From Apoderus coryli (taxonomy: Eukaryota > Arthropoda > Insecta > Coleoptera > Attelabidae): DNA of 64,000 nt. Of this stretch, positions 1 through 11,481 are shown one piece after another (position 1 is the stretch's first letter; every line of letters starts with the position of its first letter). Where the stretch lies: the NCBI GenBank assembly GCA_911728435.2, contig OU452212.1:750563-814562 (forward strand), given 5' to 3'. The notes under the pieces were generated by a model. That model was not told where the DNA came from and searched no databases. It saw only the letters and a program-made list of their open reading frames with translations. Both the position numbers and the translations under genes were made by a program.

Positions 1-2
1 TG

Positions 3-432
3 GGGGTAACTTTGGACAGATCCCTGTCGTGGAGACTGCACATCAAGAAGAGCATCGCGAATGCCAAAGGCATCATTTCGAAGCTCTACCCGATGATCTG
101 CAGAAGGAGGTTAAGGCAGTCGTGCGAGCCTTGATCTATGCCAGTTCAGCATGGGGATACGCGGCACCATCGTACCTGAAACGATTACAGGCCACGGAGA
201 ACAAGGCAAGAAGGATGGAAGCGGGTGCACCCTGGTTTGTGTCAAACGCACAGATCCGAATGGACCTCAAACTCGACGCCCTGAGGGACGTCATGAGGTT
301 GAGAGCCCAGAAGGTCTTTGCAATGGCAGAGACCCATGCAAACCCACTGATTCGCGAAGCAGTTAACTACAACGTACAAGACGGTGCCAGGCGGTACCGG
401 AGACCAAGGAGTTCATCAACTGTGATATTACT
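3..432 (+). pseudogene. Jockey-type LINE ORF2, C-terminal fragment
   Basis: This is the end of a non-LTR reverse transcriptase open at the window edge. The frame at position 3 reads GVTLDRSLSWRLHIKKSIA, the post-catalytic segment typical of Jockey-clade ORF2. After about 113 the homology moves to another frame and continues as IYASSAWGYAAPSYLKRLQ and APWFVSNAQIRMDL, the usual C-terminal 'YG..W...APWF.sN..LR.DL' block. Comparison with the related copy at 8311-8475 shows about 31 bp missing here near 110, which explains the frameshift. The N-terminal RT palm would lie outside the window. It is non-functional as it stands. The Jockey assignment rests on motif style only. Confidence 0.75.
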
Positions 433-436
433 TTAG

Positions 437-3160
437 TATTGAATTGAAATGCAATGGTAAATTAGATCGTCTACAAAAAATGCATAAAATAATAACACCT
501 GGTGCACCATGTGAGCGAATACACTACTGCAGCAGTCCTGCACACTGCACACACATACCTATACGGCATACCTAATAATCATATAAAGCGTTGCTTTGAC
601 TGAAAACCTGCTCATGTCTGCGACTGTCTGTTGCTGTTGCCACAAAAGTAATTTGATGCAAAAAACTACAATAACATAACATTATAACGAGGCAAGGTCG
701 ATGAATGTCACGTGAGAAAGAACTACTGCAGTTTTTTCTTTGCTAGATGTACCTACCGACTTTTACTGTGGTCAATTATCTTGATCATCAAGGACTACCT
801 ATTTTGTGTATTGTTTTTAAAAGCATTACAACGATTTTTTTAAAATTTATATTTGTTTCAGCATATAAATATGTACAGTGTGGCTCAAATTAGGCGTTTT
901 CTTATATGAACTCATGTTCCTGCCGAAGATGAAGGTCCTCCAGGGTCAAATTTAATGAAAATCTCATTCGTTTAAGCCGCTAGGTGGCGTTTCTCAATTG
1001 ATTTCTGCAAAAACTTTCTCGTAGCAATATTGAACGTAGAATAAGATATAGTAATCGGTTTTATTACAGGATCTGTAACGAAATTATTTTTTCCTTGTAT
1101 ACCCTGTATAATTTCGGATTTTCTTACATCCCCTAAAATACCCTTTTGAAAAATATATAACAAGTTATATATATTTTTGAAACCCAACAATGTATTTGAT
1201 TTTAAGAAAATAACCCATACAAATCAAGTATGGCCTTGCCTATTAATGCAGTTGCCAAGTTTCAAATGTTGAAAATATTAATCCAAATGTCTATTAGTTT
1301 CCATTTAAGCATATAAGTACATTACATTTAAAAAATATCAAAAGTTTTGATATAAAACAAAACAATCTTATTGTAAAGTTTTTTGTGTTCGAAATGATAT
1401 AATAACACTAACGTTGAGAATATGTAGCGTTTAATAGAAATACACTATCGATTTTGTTTACGAACATATATTCTCAAAATAGTCATACCAAATGTTTAAT
1501 GTAATCTAATGCTATTCTTACTTTGAGAATTCATATTCTCAATATAATAATATTAAATTTTCAATGTAATTAGATATAATTCTTCAATCTAAACCCTGTA
1601 CGAGCTCATATTCTCAAAATAGTCATACCAAATGTTTAATATAATCTAATTCTATACTTACTTTGAGAATTCATATTCTCAATGTAATCAGATGCTATAC
1701 TTTCTTCTAAACCCTGTATGTTATGATTAAGTAACCAGTTTATTTAATTTAACTCTACATTTTTTTGGAATAAGTAGTAATTACTCTTAAACTGTGTATT
1801 CAACCATCCTAAAATTAAATATTCATTTGCTCCATTCAAATTAATACCATTGAGAATTTGATAATCTATACATTGAAATAGATATCTACTTGGGGATATA
1901 CATATCTAACATTTGCTTGAATTGAAACTTATCGAATTAAATCAAGCAATTTATTTTTTGTGTGTAGAATCGTTAAAATCATATAATATTTTAAATTAAG
2001 TTTGAATAAACTATACTTTAGGTGTTATTGCGCTGATAGTTGGCTGTTAGCAGATAGCAGCAACCAGCGGCTGGTAGAAAAGCTTAATGTGACCGCCGCT
2101 TTAAACATGAAACAGAAATCTTAAATACAATAATGCTATACTGAGAGCGATCTAAATTGTGTAATCCCTAAGATTTTCTAAATGAGACAAGGCTAAAATT
2201 CCAGATTTAATCAATGGTTAATTTAAATAAATCAATTGATTCATTCAATAATACTTCCGCATAATATACCTAGAGAATGTTGATCAAACTCATTGATTCT
2301 TCTATGTTGTCCCGATAATAATAATTGTTTTGTTAATAAAATTACCAAGCTTTTTTTTACTCCGGTTTGAATCTACTACTACTACTACCTAATATAACAA
2401 TGTTATAAAGATGACATGAGTATGATATATTATTAATCGACGTCACGCTTTCCACTTTTGTCAATCTATTATTAACAATAGAATGCGTCTAAGCCAACTA
2501 CCTTCATGTTGTGCCTTTCACTTCAGTCCTACACATAGAACGCTGACCAATAGAAATTTGTTGTTATGATTATTATAAATGAAAAATATAATATTATGGT
2601 ATACAGTATGTAAAGGTGAATGTGTTTCAGTCAGATTTGTTGTGTTTATTTTACAGTGTGTAACAGATACACTTAAAATCCTACTCCTGTCCTATGCTTT
2701 TTACCCCTAAATAAATTGTTGATTGTCTATAATACTAAAATATTATATTTTTATAATAGTTTATTGTATTCCTAGGCGGTCATCTTTTCTGGTTGAATGA
2801 AGAAATGTAAGGGCGAGCTTCAGCGAATCCGGACACTTCTTAAAGACTGAACAGATCACTTTACCGCCATGGTTTACACATTATTTTTCTGCCGGCACCG
2901 TACAATTGTAGGTAATAGAAAAAAGAAAAAAAAAACATTAAAGTACTAAATTATAATAGAATATATTGCCCAAAAGAATAATCCTTTTGCAGAGCAATAC
3001 ATAAAAAATACAAAACTCTAATAATAACTCAGTACTAGATAACGACAACAGAAAAAATAGCCAAACGCTTTCTTGTAATGTTATTAATGATTTAACAAAC
3101 TTCGCAAGAAAAAAAACCTCACAATTCAAAGGCAGCCTGAGTATTATTATTAACTATATA
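437..3160. other. No gene recognised; AT-rich spacer
   Basis: I see no convincing coding region here. The short ORFs (972-1190 and 2938-3129, both minus) have no recognisable motif and low-complexity composition. The stretch contains one local duplication, listed separately, and several A/T runs. A segment near 880-970 beginning with 'cagtgtggctc' may be a mobile-element terminus but I cannot pair it with a second end. Confidence 0.6.
1468..1725. repeat. Two-copy local direct repeat, 140-bp period
   Basis: The block starting 'ttctcaaaatagtcatacca' at 1471 recurs at 1611, exactly 140 bp downstream. Both copies continue through 'ctttgagaattcatattctc' and end near 'ctaaaccctgta'. The second copy lacks part of the AT-rich middle of the first. 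Each copy contains the small inverted pair TTTGAGAAT/ATTCTCAA. Two tandem copies with small differences suggest an old local duplication. Confidence 0.75.
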
Positions 3161-3673
3161 AACCAGTGGCGGTTGGTCCATAACGTGCCCACGTGCCCTA
3201 CCTAAAAAATGAAGTAGAAAAAATAATTTTAGATTTTATACTTCGCACCAGACCAGTGTGAGTTCATTAGAATTCCCTATAAAATTTTGCATTTAAAAAT
3301 TTGAATCGAAGACGGCCCTGTCTATGCTACAATCACTCTTGCAGCACGTCTATTCCGTCTATTCACGGTTATGAAACAGAACGTAGGTCTTACTACATAT
3401 TACGATGCTCTTGGACACAACATTTTTGTGCCTCTATTGTTTTCTTTGCTATCGCGTGCGAAAACCAGAGACAGCAATGCATCGATACACTATACGCTAG
3501 TAACAGTAGAAATTAAACGCATTTATGACGTCATATCTGGGGTGTAGCCCTACCCATCACTCTATACGAATAAAATTTGTGCGTGTGGTGCGTTGTTGTT
3601 TTTGTTTTCGCGATCGCGCTTTTTGAGTATTATAAAGTGAATGTTTTGATTTTCAACAATCACACTAGTAAAG

Positions 3674-4567
3674 ATGAATTCAGTGCAATATATGAATGTA
3701 AGTAATGTTAAATTAACATTTGAAATAATACTTCGAACCAATGAGAAACTGGCGATGATTCGAGAAACTTTGTCCGATAAAAGCCGTACTGACTATGGAG
3801 ATACTGATTTGGTGGAGTTCAAAGCATTTTTGGGAATTCTCATGTTTACGGCTATCTTCAAATCAAATAATTAGGATGTCGAAGCTATGTTTGCCACAGA
3901 TGGCACTGGGCGAGACATTTTTCGTTGTACGATGTCACTCAAAAGAGGAATTTTTGCCTGCAAACTCAAGAAAAGAAGGAGATGTCCTTTACGGATTCAC
4001 CAAAGATATGGCGCTCATATCATTCATTCCAAAGAAAGCCAAAGCGGTTCTCTTGATTTCTTCCATGCACCATACTCAGGCTATTGATCCAGAGACGCAA
4101 AAGCCAGAAATAATTGCTTTCTATAACACCACAAAAGTTGGTGTTGATGCATTAGATGAGAAGTGTACAGTTTACTCCACAAGTCGTCGTGCCCGACGTT
4201 GGCCGCTAGCGATATTCTACACCTTGTTGAATGTCAGCATGGTAAACGGCTATGTTATTTTTACTGCATGCCCAGAAAATCCAAAAGTTTCCCGACTACA
4301 ATACATCAAAATGCTTGCTAAAGAACTTGTGGAGCCTTATCTCAATCAACGGCTCCTAAATACACGTCTACCTCGCGAATTACGCCTGATCATTGGCAGA
4401 ATATTGCAGAAACCACTTCCAGTAGAAGCCATGACTTGAACAAGCAAGTGAGATGCAGGAAGTGCCCGGTTGGCTTGGATCGGAAAACAAAGAAAACCTG
4501 TGGTTCGTGCCAGACACCAATTTGCGGAAGTTGTATAGTTTCTATGTGCCGAGAATGCGTTCAATAA
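3674..4567 (+). pseudogene. piggyBac-like transposase, internally deleted
   Basis: The first 66 codons (3674-3874) end in LVEFKAFLGILMFTAIFKSN, the DDE_Tnp_1_7 (piggyBac) start region. After a stop and frame change, the frame that opens around 3960 carries LYGFTKDMALISFIPKKAKA, AIDPETQKPEIIAFYN, VGVDALDEKC and SRRARRWPLAIFY, the C-terminal half of the catalytic domain. A cysteine-rich tail (4436-4567: CRKC, CGSC, CGSC, CREC) matches the zinc-binding tail of piggyBac transposases. The regions that normally carry the first two catalytic aspartates are missing; only the third (VDALD) remains. Transposition by this copy is not expected. I could not find paired terminal repeats next to TTAA. Confidence 0.85.
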
Positions 4568-5926
4568 AACCTGAAATTTTATTTTCATAGAACATTTCAA
4601 AGAGAAAGAACATTTTTTTTAGTTTTATATATCTGGAATACAAGTTAAAATCTGTTTTTATTGGTTAATTTTTTTTTTTTTTTTTTGTAAAAAAAATGCG
4701 ATTTTTTAACTACAAGTGTTTTTTTTTTTGTATTTTTTTTCACTAAATCATCAATTGAACTCTATTAATCAAGTTATTAACTTTTTTGCAATCTACAACA
4801 CCTTGGTAGCTATAGTAAGAATAACTTTGTTGATTCTCATTGAAATATCCAATGTATTTTCATTTGGCAACATAGGAGAGCCTTAACAAAGTCTGGGTTT
4901 CTGTAACCCAACCTCACCAGTTATGTGCTAATACTTTGACCTCACCAGTTACGGGTTAATATAGTTTGATTAGAGTTTCTTATACTAATTCTGTATAGAA
5001 ACTGGAGTTGTTCGTTTTATAGAATTGTGGTAAATTTAAGACTATGTGTAATAGAAGCGTTTTCCTTTTTGAATCAGCAATATCACAAATATGGGCTTCT
5101 TGGATTCAGGATAAAATTTATAATTAAGCTCTTACGACACACTATATGTCAAAATGATTTTTGCATCAATACTATTAACATAATTGACTATCATTTGTTT
5201 GTTATTGAATGGTAGTTAGTTGGATATGGGCTAAATGTTAAAAGAAAACATTTTTATTTTATGATAACAAGACGCCAGCAAATTTATAAGTGCATGCCGA
5301 TCTTGAGAGACTAGCAACGTCGTGTAAATTTAAATAATACCCTTCTCGACTGTTCCATTATATTTCCAGATGCTATGATATCAGTGACCAGCGTTTAGAG
5401 TGTTGTCGTGTGTGTTTTTGGTCACATTAAGACCTTGGTATCATTCCTAAGCAATTTTCCCAACTACCAATATTCTATAGAGATTCTAAGCAAGTAGGCG
5501 TTTGGGGAGCGCTAGAGTCAACAACACTAATGTGATCATTCTATCGCGTCATATGTAACGTGGCCATACCTTTGCACTATATGATCGGGTGAACACCCTC
5601 AAGTCCAATTTAATCTAAACCAATGAAATAAGTAAATCCCAGTACGATACACATCATAATTTATCATCCGGATTTTCCATATTACCACTTACAAAGAAAT
5701 TTTTAATTAAACATAAAACGATTATGATCTCAGTCCAACAAAAATAACATCATTAATAATTCATCTAAGATATTCTTAGAATTACTATTCCTATTATAAT
5801 AAGTACACAGATTCTAACTGTATCTATAGTTGTTAGACTTCCCGGTGTTTTTTTAACAAAGTATATTGCGATGATTTAATATTAAATCGTGAAATCAGAA
5901 CACTATGTGGATATACGACCAATAAC
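4568..5926. other. No gene recognised; poly-T tracts
   Basis: This stretch has long T runs (about 4665-4740) and two copies of 'cctcaccagtta' (near 4911 and 4940). The 62-codon ORF at 5027-5215 has no recognisable motif. The right terminus of the preceding piggyBac element may lie here but was not identified. Confidence 0.5.
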
Positions 5927-6091
5927 ACCTCTACATAGGACAACGTGCTTAATTTGTGACGTCACGAATCAGAGTCAAAACACAATAATAAGATAATACG
6001 TATTTATGGTTGACCTATGACTTTTTTACGTTAAAACTAACTTAGAACGATAAAGTTACATTTTTTCAATATTTTTTAATAAATAAATAAA
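5927..6091. repeat. 165-bp dispersed repeat, copy A
   Basis: This 165-bp block has a near-identical partner of exactly the same length at 54368-54532. Both begin 'acctctacatagga', contain 'aatttgtgacgtcacgaa' and 'acttagaacgataaagtta', and end in the A-rich tail 'aataaataaataaa'. The equal length shows no net indels. The family is unknown; the A-rich end suggests the 3' end of a retroposon. Confidence 0.85.
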
Positions 6092-6239
6092 GCCAACCCT
6101 TTCCCATTTAAAGGTCAATATACAAACTAAAATATTGAATGCTTAAATACAGTTATAAATACACACACCTAAACCACAGATGCCTATGTAGCTATATTTT
6201 TAAGTGATAGTTAATGAGCTCTGAATTCGAGGGTACTCC

Positions 6240-7975
6240 AGGCTCTGAACGTCGAAACGTGATAGCAACAATTAATGATCGAAACCTCTTACTGGATAAG
6301 CACCATCGGTTCTAAATATTTCAAAAATCTACATTGAATTTGTTCGACTTCCAGTTTATGAATATTGTACTGAGAATACCAGATGACAGAAGAATACACT
6401 CCAATTTCGACCTCACATAGGCATTAAACAAGATGATGAGCAGAAGTATTTTCGAACCCTTTGCAGTTACGCATTATGAAGCCATACATTCTTTCTATAT
6501 GTTCCAAAAATACGAACTTCTGATTTAACCTTACTCCAAGATCCGTGAATACCCGCCATCTTTCAAGTTTATTTGTGGAGATTGCATACCGATAGTCAAT
6601 AAACGTTGTTTTACGTGTAAAATTCAGGCACCTGCATTTACGTATGTAAGAGAGTCATCTACGCTGAAGTAAACACGGGTCCAGGTCATTGATGAAAAGA
6701 AGGAACAACAATGTATCTAAGTTAATCCCGTTGTAAAAGACATATTGCATGAGTTGCATAAAGATATCAAGTCGAAAGGAAATCCATCATACATAATATG
6801 CAGTTTTCTCAACAATATGCCATGATCTAGCCCAGTGGTCGCCAACCCGTCGATCGCGAGCCACTGGTAGCTCGCGAAGAAAATTCTGGTAGCTCTCAAC
6901 ATATTTCATAATCACTAAACTATAGAACAGACGGAAGACGGTTTTCATGGGGCCTCTTATTCTGTTAGCTGATTAGCTGAAGCGCACAGTGTTGCCAACT
7001 AATTGGTTGCCCATATTACCAGATTGTAAAACCCAAATTACCGGATTATTTCTAGATATCATTCTCTTTGTACTTTGAAGCTTTTTGTGTGTTTCGTATG
7101 TAGCTCATTATGCTATAATAAATAAAGACATCAATAGCTAGGGATTGGGCAATACGGCAGCGCGAATCGAGCAGCATTAGGGTTCGAGACTATGTTCGCC
7201 GAGTCCTTTTACAATAAATATAAAAAATTTGGGTCACAACGGATTGCTAATACTATGTTATCAGAAATAAGCGATTAAAGTCTTCATTACCAGAAATATT
7301 ACTAATTACTAAAATCGTACAAGGTAGCTCACTGTACATTGTACAATTACCGAAGATGCTCAATACATTGAGGAAGTTGGCGACCACTGATCTACCCTAT
7401 CGAAGGCTTTGGTGAAATCTGTAAAGATTGGTGACAGTGCACAAGCCACACATAAAACCATGCTGGTTATGCTAAATCTGCCGCCTTACAGCTGTATAAA
7501 TTCGATCATATAAAATTGATTCAGATAATTTGGAAAAAATGCACAATAAAGAAATTGGCCGGTAATTATTAACATGAGACTTTTTGCCGGATTTAAAGAT
7601 TGGAACAACTTTAGATACTTTCCCTAGATCCGAATCCATGCTCGTCTTTAAAATTTGATTGAAAATTGACTGTAATGGAGAAGCTAAGACAGAAATGCAA
7701 TCTTGGACAAAAAAAAAAGAGGAAATGTTAACATATCCAGAGGTAAATTTATTTTTAAGGCGTTTAGAAGCTGCAAATAGATCTGAGAGCTCAATTTGCC
7801 CGATATTGACAATATTGGAGCTTCCAGGAACATTCAGCTCAAGATAACTAAATGATTTAAGAAGAAGGTAGCAAACGAGTCGACAATGGCTTCAAGATTG
7901 TTCGTCCTTCCACATAGTGGCTGAGATACGCGAGGTTCCATATTTGTAATGGAAATAAGACCAAAAATTTTTAGG
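6240..7975 (-). pseudogene. LINE ORF2 (reverse transcriptase), interrupted by a hAT MITE
   Basis: Read on the minus strand this is a decayed non-LTR reverse transcriptase. From the 5' side it shows a linker ('EAIVDSFATFF'), a LINE-like RT start (about 7860-7500), then 'DFTKAFDRVDHGILLRKL' formed across the MITE borders, a degenerate 'FINDLD' box, and 'DLGVRLNQKFVFLEHIERMYGF' near 6560-6470, ending in 'RFLKYL'. Stops and frameshifts are frequent and the YADD box is not intact. Codons on the two sides of 6833-7389 join into one conserved motif once the MITE is ignored, so the LINE predates the MITE. The clade is CR1/Jockey-like but unresolved. Confidence 0.7.
6833..7389. mobile_element. hAT-type MITE, 557 bp, with 8-bp target duplication
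   Basis: The element begins CAGTGGTCGCCAAC and ends with its inverted complement GTTGGCGACCACTG, a 14-bp terminal inverted repeat. The flanks are atctagcc (6825-6832) and atctaccc (7390-7397), an 8-bp duplication with one mismatch. CAGTGG-type ends and 8-bp duplications are typical of hAT transposons. There is no coding capacity inside, so it is non-autonomous. It sits inside the LINE reverse transcriptase described above. Confidence 0.88.
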
Positions 7976-7984
7976 ATCGTCATT

Positions 7985-8045
7985 GAGGGAATTCTGCCTC
8001 AGGGCTCAGTACCTGGACCGCTACTGTTTCTGTTTTATGTGCATC
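7985..8045 (+). pseudogene. Reverse transcriptase scrap (LPQGS box)
   Basis: The plus strand reads GILPQGSVPGPLLFLFYV, the conserved 'GvPQGSvLGPLLFl.y' box of a LINE reverse transcriptase. Only about 60 bp are recognisable. Orientation is opposite to the LINE immediately to the left, so it belongs to a different insertion. It may be part of the Jockey-type fragment that follows. Confidence 0.6.
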
Positions 8046-8304
8046 TAATCTCGATATTTCATCTAGATTGTAAATTGTATTGCAGCCTAAACGACTATAT
8101 ACGAGATTTGTAGATTCTTTGACATAAAGTGATTACATTTCCAGTGAAGGCTGCCTTTGATAATTTAAATATCAGTTTTAGTTGTAGGTTTCAGTTTTCC
8201 AAATCCTTTACTTTTTTTCACAATTCAAAAGTGCGAAGTAGATGTGTATAAAGAACAAGAAGGCTTACAAGCTACATTTGATATTACAATAGCAGGACAT
8301 TGCA

Positions 8305-8475
8305 AAGTACGTTGGGGTAACCTTGGACAAATCCCTTTGATCGAGAAGACCATCGCGAATGCCAAAGGTATCATTTCGAAGCTCTACCCGATGATCTGCA
8401 GAAGAAGTAATATGCATTTGGAGGTCAAGCTCCATATTATTAAGGCAGTCGTGATCCATACGATCAGCAACGACT
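8305..8475 (+). pseudogene. Jockey-type LINE ORF2 fragment, second copy
   Basis: This fragment is closely similar to positions 5-140 at the window start ('ccaaaggtatcatttcgaag', 'ctctacccgatgatctgcag'). It encodes TIANAKGIISKLYPMICRR followed by LEVKLHIIKAVV, the post-palm segment of Jockey ORF2. It retains the roughly 31 bp missing from the first copy, but breaks off after 'cagtcgtgatccata'. Confidence 0.75.
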
Positions 8476-9112
8476 GAAAAGGGAATAGAACCAACTATAA
8501 ATCAACTCAATCCGAGTTCATGCAAAGGATGAAACTGTTAGATATAGGGCTCAAGATTTTTCTTAGTTTATTTGGTCTTAGTTTATTTGTTCTTCCATTT
8601 TTGAATTTCTGTAATTTATGCCAATCAAATCATTTATTATTATTATATAATATCTAACAATTTTCACGCTCAAAAATACTCAGATGTATTCATTACGGAT
8701 GACACTGTATTTAAGTAAATATGTACGCGTAGTCTTCCGTTTAACAGTATTTTCCAGAACAATGTATTATTAATCGGTACGTAATAGATTTTACTCTACT
8801 AATTTAACGGTACTTTATTTCATTTAAAATAAAGAAGACCATTAAAGGAGACATGAACATGTACACTATTTATTTTCAATACAAAATTTATTTTTATTTA
8901 AATCCAGATCAGGTCACTTATAAAGTTGAACTATCGTTAAATAGAATTTCCTAAGAGCTACTAGAAATCCGCAGTTTTATTCCATTTTATTTTCTGTTAG
9001 GCAGTGACATTTCCCATTTTCTTGTCGCAGAGAGTCGGCCAGGTTATGGTTTCTTCCCATATTAGAGAGTCTGTTTAGAACGCACTTGTAATTCGGTTAG
9101 GTAGTTTGCTTG

Positions 9113-9274
9113 CAGGACCACCAAACGATACCAACCGAATGGAAATTGCACCGCATAATTAAAATGATACGTGGTGTAGATGGTGTTGCAAGAATTGCCA
9201 TTATCAAAACAAAAAATGGAGAAGCTAAGCTAGGTATCAACCGCCTTGCTCCTCTACCTCTGGAACATTAAAGA
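9113..9274 (+). pseudogene. BEL/Pao-type Pol C-terminal fragment
   Basis: The frame ending in a stop at 9272 contains IPTEWKLHRIIKMIRGVDG, then VARIAIIKTKNGEAKLG and RLAPLP. This matches the C-terminal region that closes Pol in BEL/Pao LTR retrotransposons ('W.lGrv....PG.DG..Rva.vkt..g...R...kl.pLP'). Nothing else of that element is adjacent. No LTR is recognised. The fragment is too short to act. Confidence 0.7.
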
Positions 9275-9854
9275 TCCTACGTATACTTTTGTAAGAAAAA
9301 TCTTTTTCATAAAACAATTAACAAACAGGCAGCGATGATTTAATTCCATCAAAATCCTTGAATGTCTGTATATAATACAATATGCATAATTCGCAGTAAT
9401 CCACATATTCCATGAATGAGGTGTTTTAAAAATGCACCAGTTGGTTTATTTTAAAACACGCTTGACGTCACATTGCGCCGTTTATATCGACGCTAATTTG
9501 GAGCGCGTTGGCGGCGTGCGTCGTGGTACGGCGTCGTTGTCGTTCGTTGTCTCAATATTGTCATATTTTTCCTAATTATAGCAGACGTATAATAGGCCTA
9601 ATGTATTTGGCGAGTAATAACCTTTTGACTTTGATTTGTCATCATGTGTTGAATATTTGAAAATCTATTTCAAATTGTACAGCAAGAATAGTGTAAATGT
9701 GAGATGTAGAAAAATCATTTTTTCGTTTTTTGTTTTGGTATCTCAAGCTAGATTAGAATCTTTTGCTTTTGAATATGTTTTGGTTTATTTTTTTTAGCGG
9801 CTTTATGGTGCCATTGAATTATTAAATTTGTATTGAAAAAAGGACAAGTAGATT

Positions 9855-10030
9855 GAAGCCCTACTCAGTTCAGACCTCTTTCCACCCTCCTTGGTTATTA
9901 TGTGTTTAGGTTGAAATGTGCAGATCGAGGCCCTACTCAGTTCATACCTTTCTCTGCCCATATTCGTGGTTTTCTGATGAATTAGCACGGGGTGGTTGTG
10001 ACGGAAGCCCTATTCAGTTCAGACCTCTGT
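9855..10030. repeat. Three imperfect repeats in a Jockey 3' region
   Basis: The motif ccctaYtcagttcaKacc occurs at 9859, 9931 and 10008 (spacings 72 and 77 bp). It lies just beyond the coding end of the minus-strand Jockey copy at 10030-10890, so the repeats are probably part of that element's 3' untranslated region. The apparent ORF over it (repeated RSELSRASI) is a by-product of the repeat. Confidence 0.65.
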
Positions 10031-10890
10031 AGTGTTTTGTTGTCCTGTGTTTATGTTCTCGTTGGATCTTAGGTTGTTCTTGTTCGTCATGTCCTGGATC
10101 TTGTGTTTTGAGTTGATCTTCAGTCTTCTTGCCCGATTGTCCTGAGTTTAGGATGGGTTCTTCTGTGGTGTTGACTCTGTTGTTCCAAGTCGTAAATCAG
10201 GGCTTGTCTTAGTTGTGGGTTCGTGTGGTGTTCAATCTTGTTGAAGAAACTTTTGAATTGTTTGTACTTCTAGCTCGCGGTGGATTGTGTTATTTCTGGC
10301 ATACCATGGAGCGTTGCAACACATTCTCAATGTGATGTTCTAGAACGTTTGCAGCTTTTTAATGTGGATTTTTGCTGCAAGCCCCCATGCTATACAGCCG
10401 TACGTAATTATGGGTCGTATAGTGGATTTATCCAACCCCACTTTTGTCCTTAGTGGGAGTTTGCTCAGTCTACGAATAAGTGGGCAGACCAAGCGTCGGA
10501 TGTATTTTGCTTTCTCGAGTCTATTATGGATGCGTTCTTTCGATGGGAGACGTCTGTCGAGTGTTAGACCTAGGTATTTGACTGTGTTAGACCAGGAGAT
10601 CCTGGTTCCTTCGACTTGAAGATGGTGATCGTATCTGTTCTTCCTTTTCGTGATGCAGATTGCTTGGGTTTTATCCGGGTTGATTTTGATTTTCCATTTC
10701 CTGAACCATGGAAGTAGTAGTTGATGTGATTTTGAAGTTTTCGTGTGAGGTGGCGGTGGTTCACTGATTGTTGTATAGTATGGGGGAGAGAGGGGAGCCT
10801 TGAGGTACTCCTGCCTCTATTTGGCGGACCGTGGACGTTTGTTTGTCGATGTTGACACAGAACTGTCTATTGATTTTCTTGAGGGGGAGG
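10030..10890 (-). pseudogene. Jockey-clade LINE ORF2, 3' half with deletion
   Basis: The minus strand shows the RT box RQIEAGVPQGSPLSPILYNN (about 10880-10769), followed directly by a LQNHINYYFHGSGNGKSK-type segment, so the catalytic YADD region between them is deleted. Further on, in shifting frames, come KYLGLTLDRRL, IRPIITYGCIAWGLAAK and APWYARNNTIHREL, the standard Jockey C-terminal blocks. Several stops and frameshifts are present. It is a dead copy with an apparently retained 3' end (see the repeats at 9855-10030). Confidence 0.82.
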
Positions 10891-11481
10891 CACAAAATGT
10901 AAAAGTATTTCCCATATAGTTGAAAATGTAAATAATACACAGAACAGATTGCCGGCTTTTCCTTAATATCGTAAAATTTCGGGTATTGAAATAATTTCTT
11001 TCTGTAGTTGGAAATGATCTTAATGGTTAGGGATGGATTGGGAAAGTACAAATCTACCCAATTACCCAAACATCAGATTTATTACAGACTTAGCTCTCAG
11101 AAAGTAGAAACCCGTTAGTTGTTTTTTAAATTGACATAAAGTTAATTCTTTGAGACAAATATTAGTGTATAATCGCTTTCATCATGTGTATAATCACTCT
11201 GATCTTCACGAGTTGAACATGATACGCCCATAATAATACTTTACATAACATGCATTCATTTCATATTAAACGAAATGTTAGCACTGTTACCTACACAACA
11301 TTTGCTACTATAAAATTAGGCCACACAGTGTACAATGTATTTTATACTACTTTGTAATAAGTACAAGTGGGTATTTGTGTACTTCATTCTCTACAAAATG
11401 CAATTCAATTTTATATTTCTCCTAAATAATATGAGAGAAAGTTCAATTAGGTAAGAGTTCTTTATTTACAATAAGTATCTG
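10891..11481. other. No gene recognised
   Basis: This AT-rich spacer separates the Jockey fragment from the RTE element. The upstream extension of the ORF ending at 10769 shows no RT motif beyond about 10890. Nothing else is supported. Confidence 0.5.

Noticed and set aside
3164..4700. Single hAT element containing the piggyBac transposase
   Set aside because: The hAT-like end at 3164 has no partner end on the right, and the transposase is clearly piggyBac, so they are separate relics.
9803..9988. Small protein with repeated ELSRASI
   Set aside because: It comes from the repeated motif in a Jockey 3' region and lies on the non-coding part.
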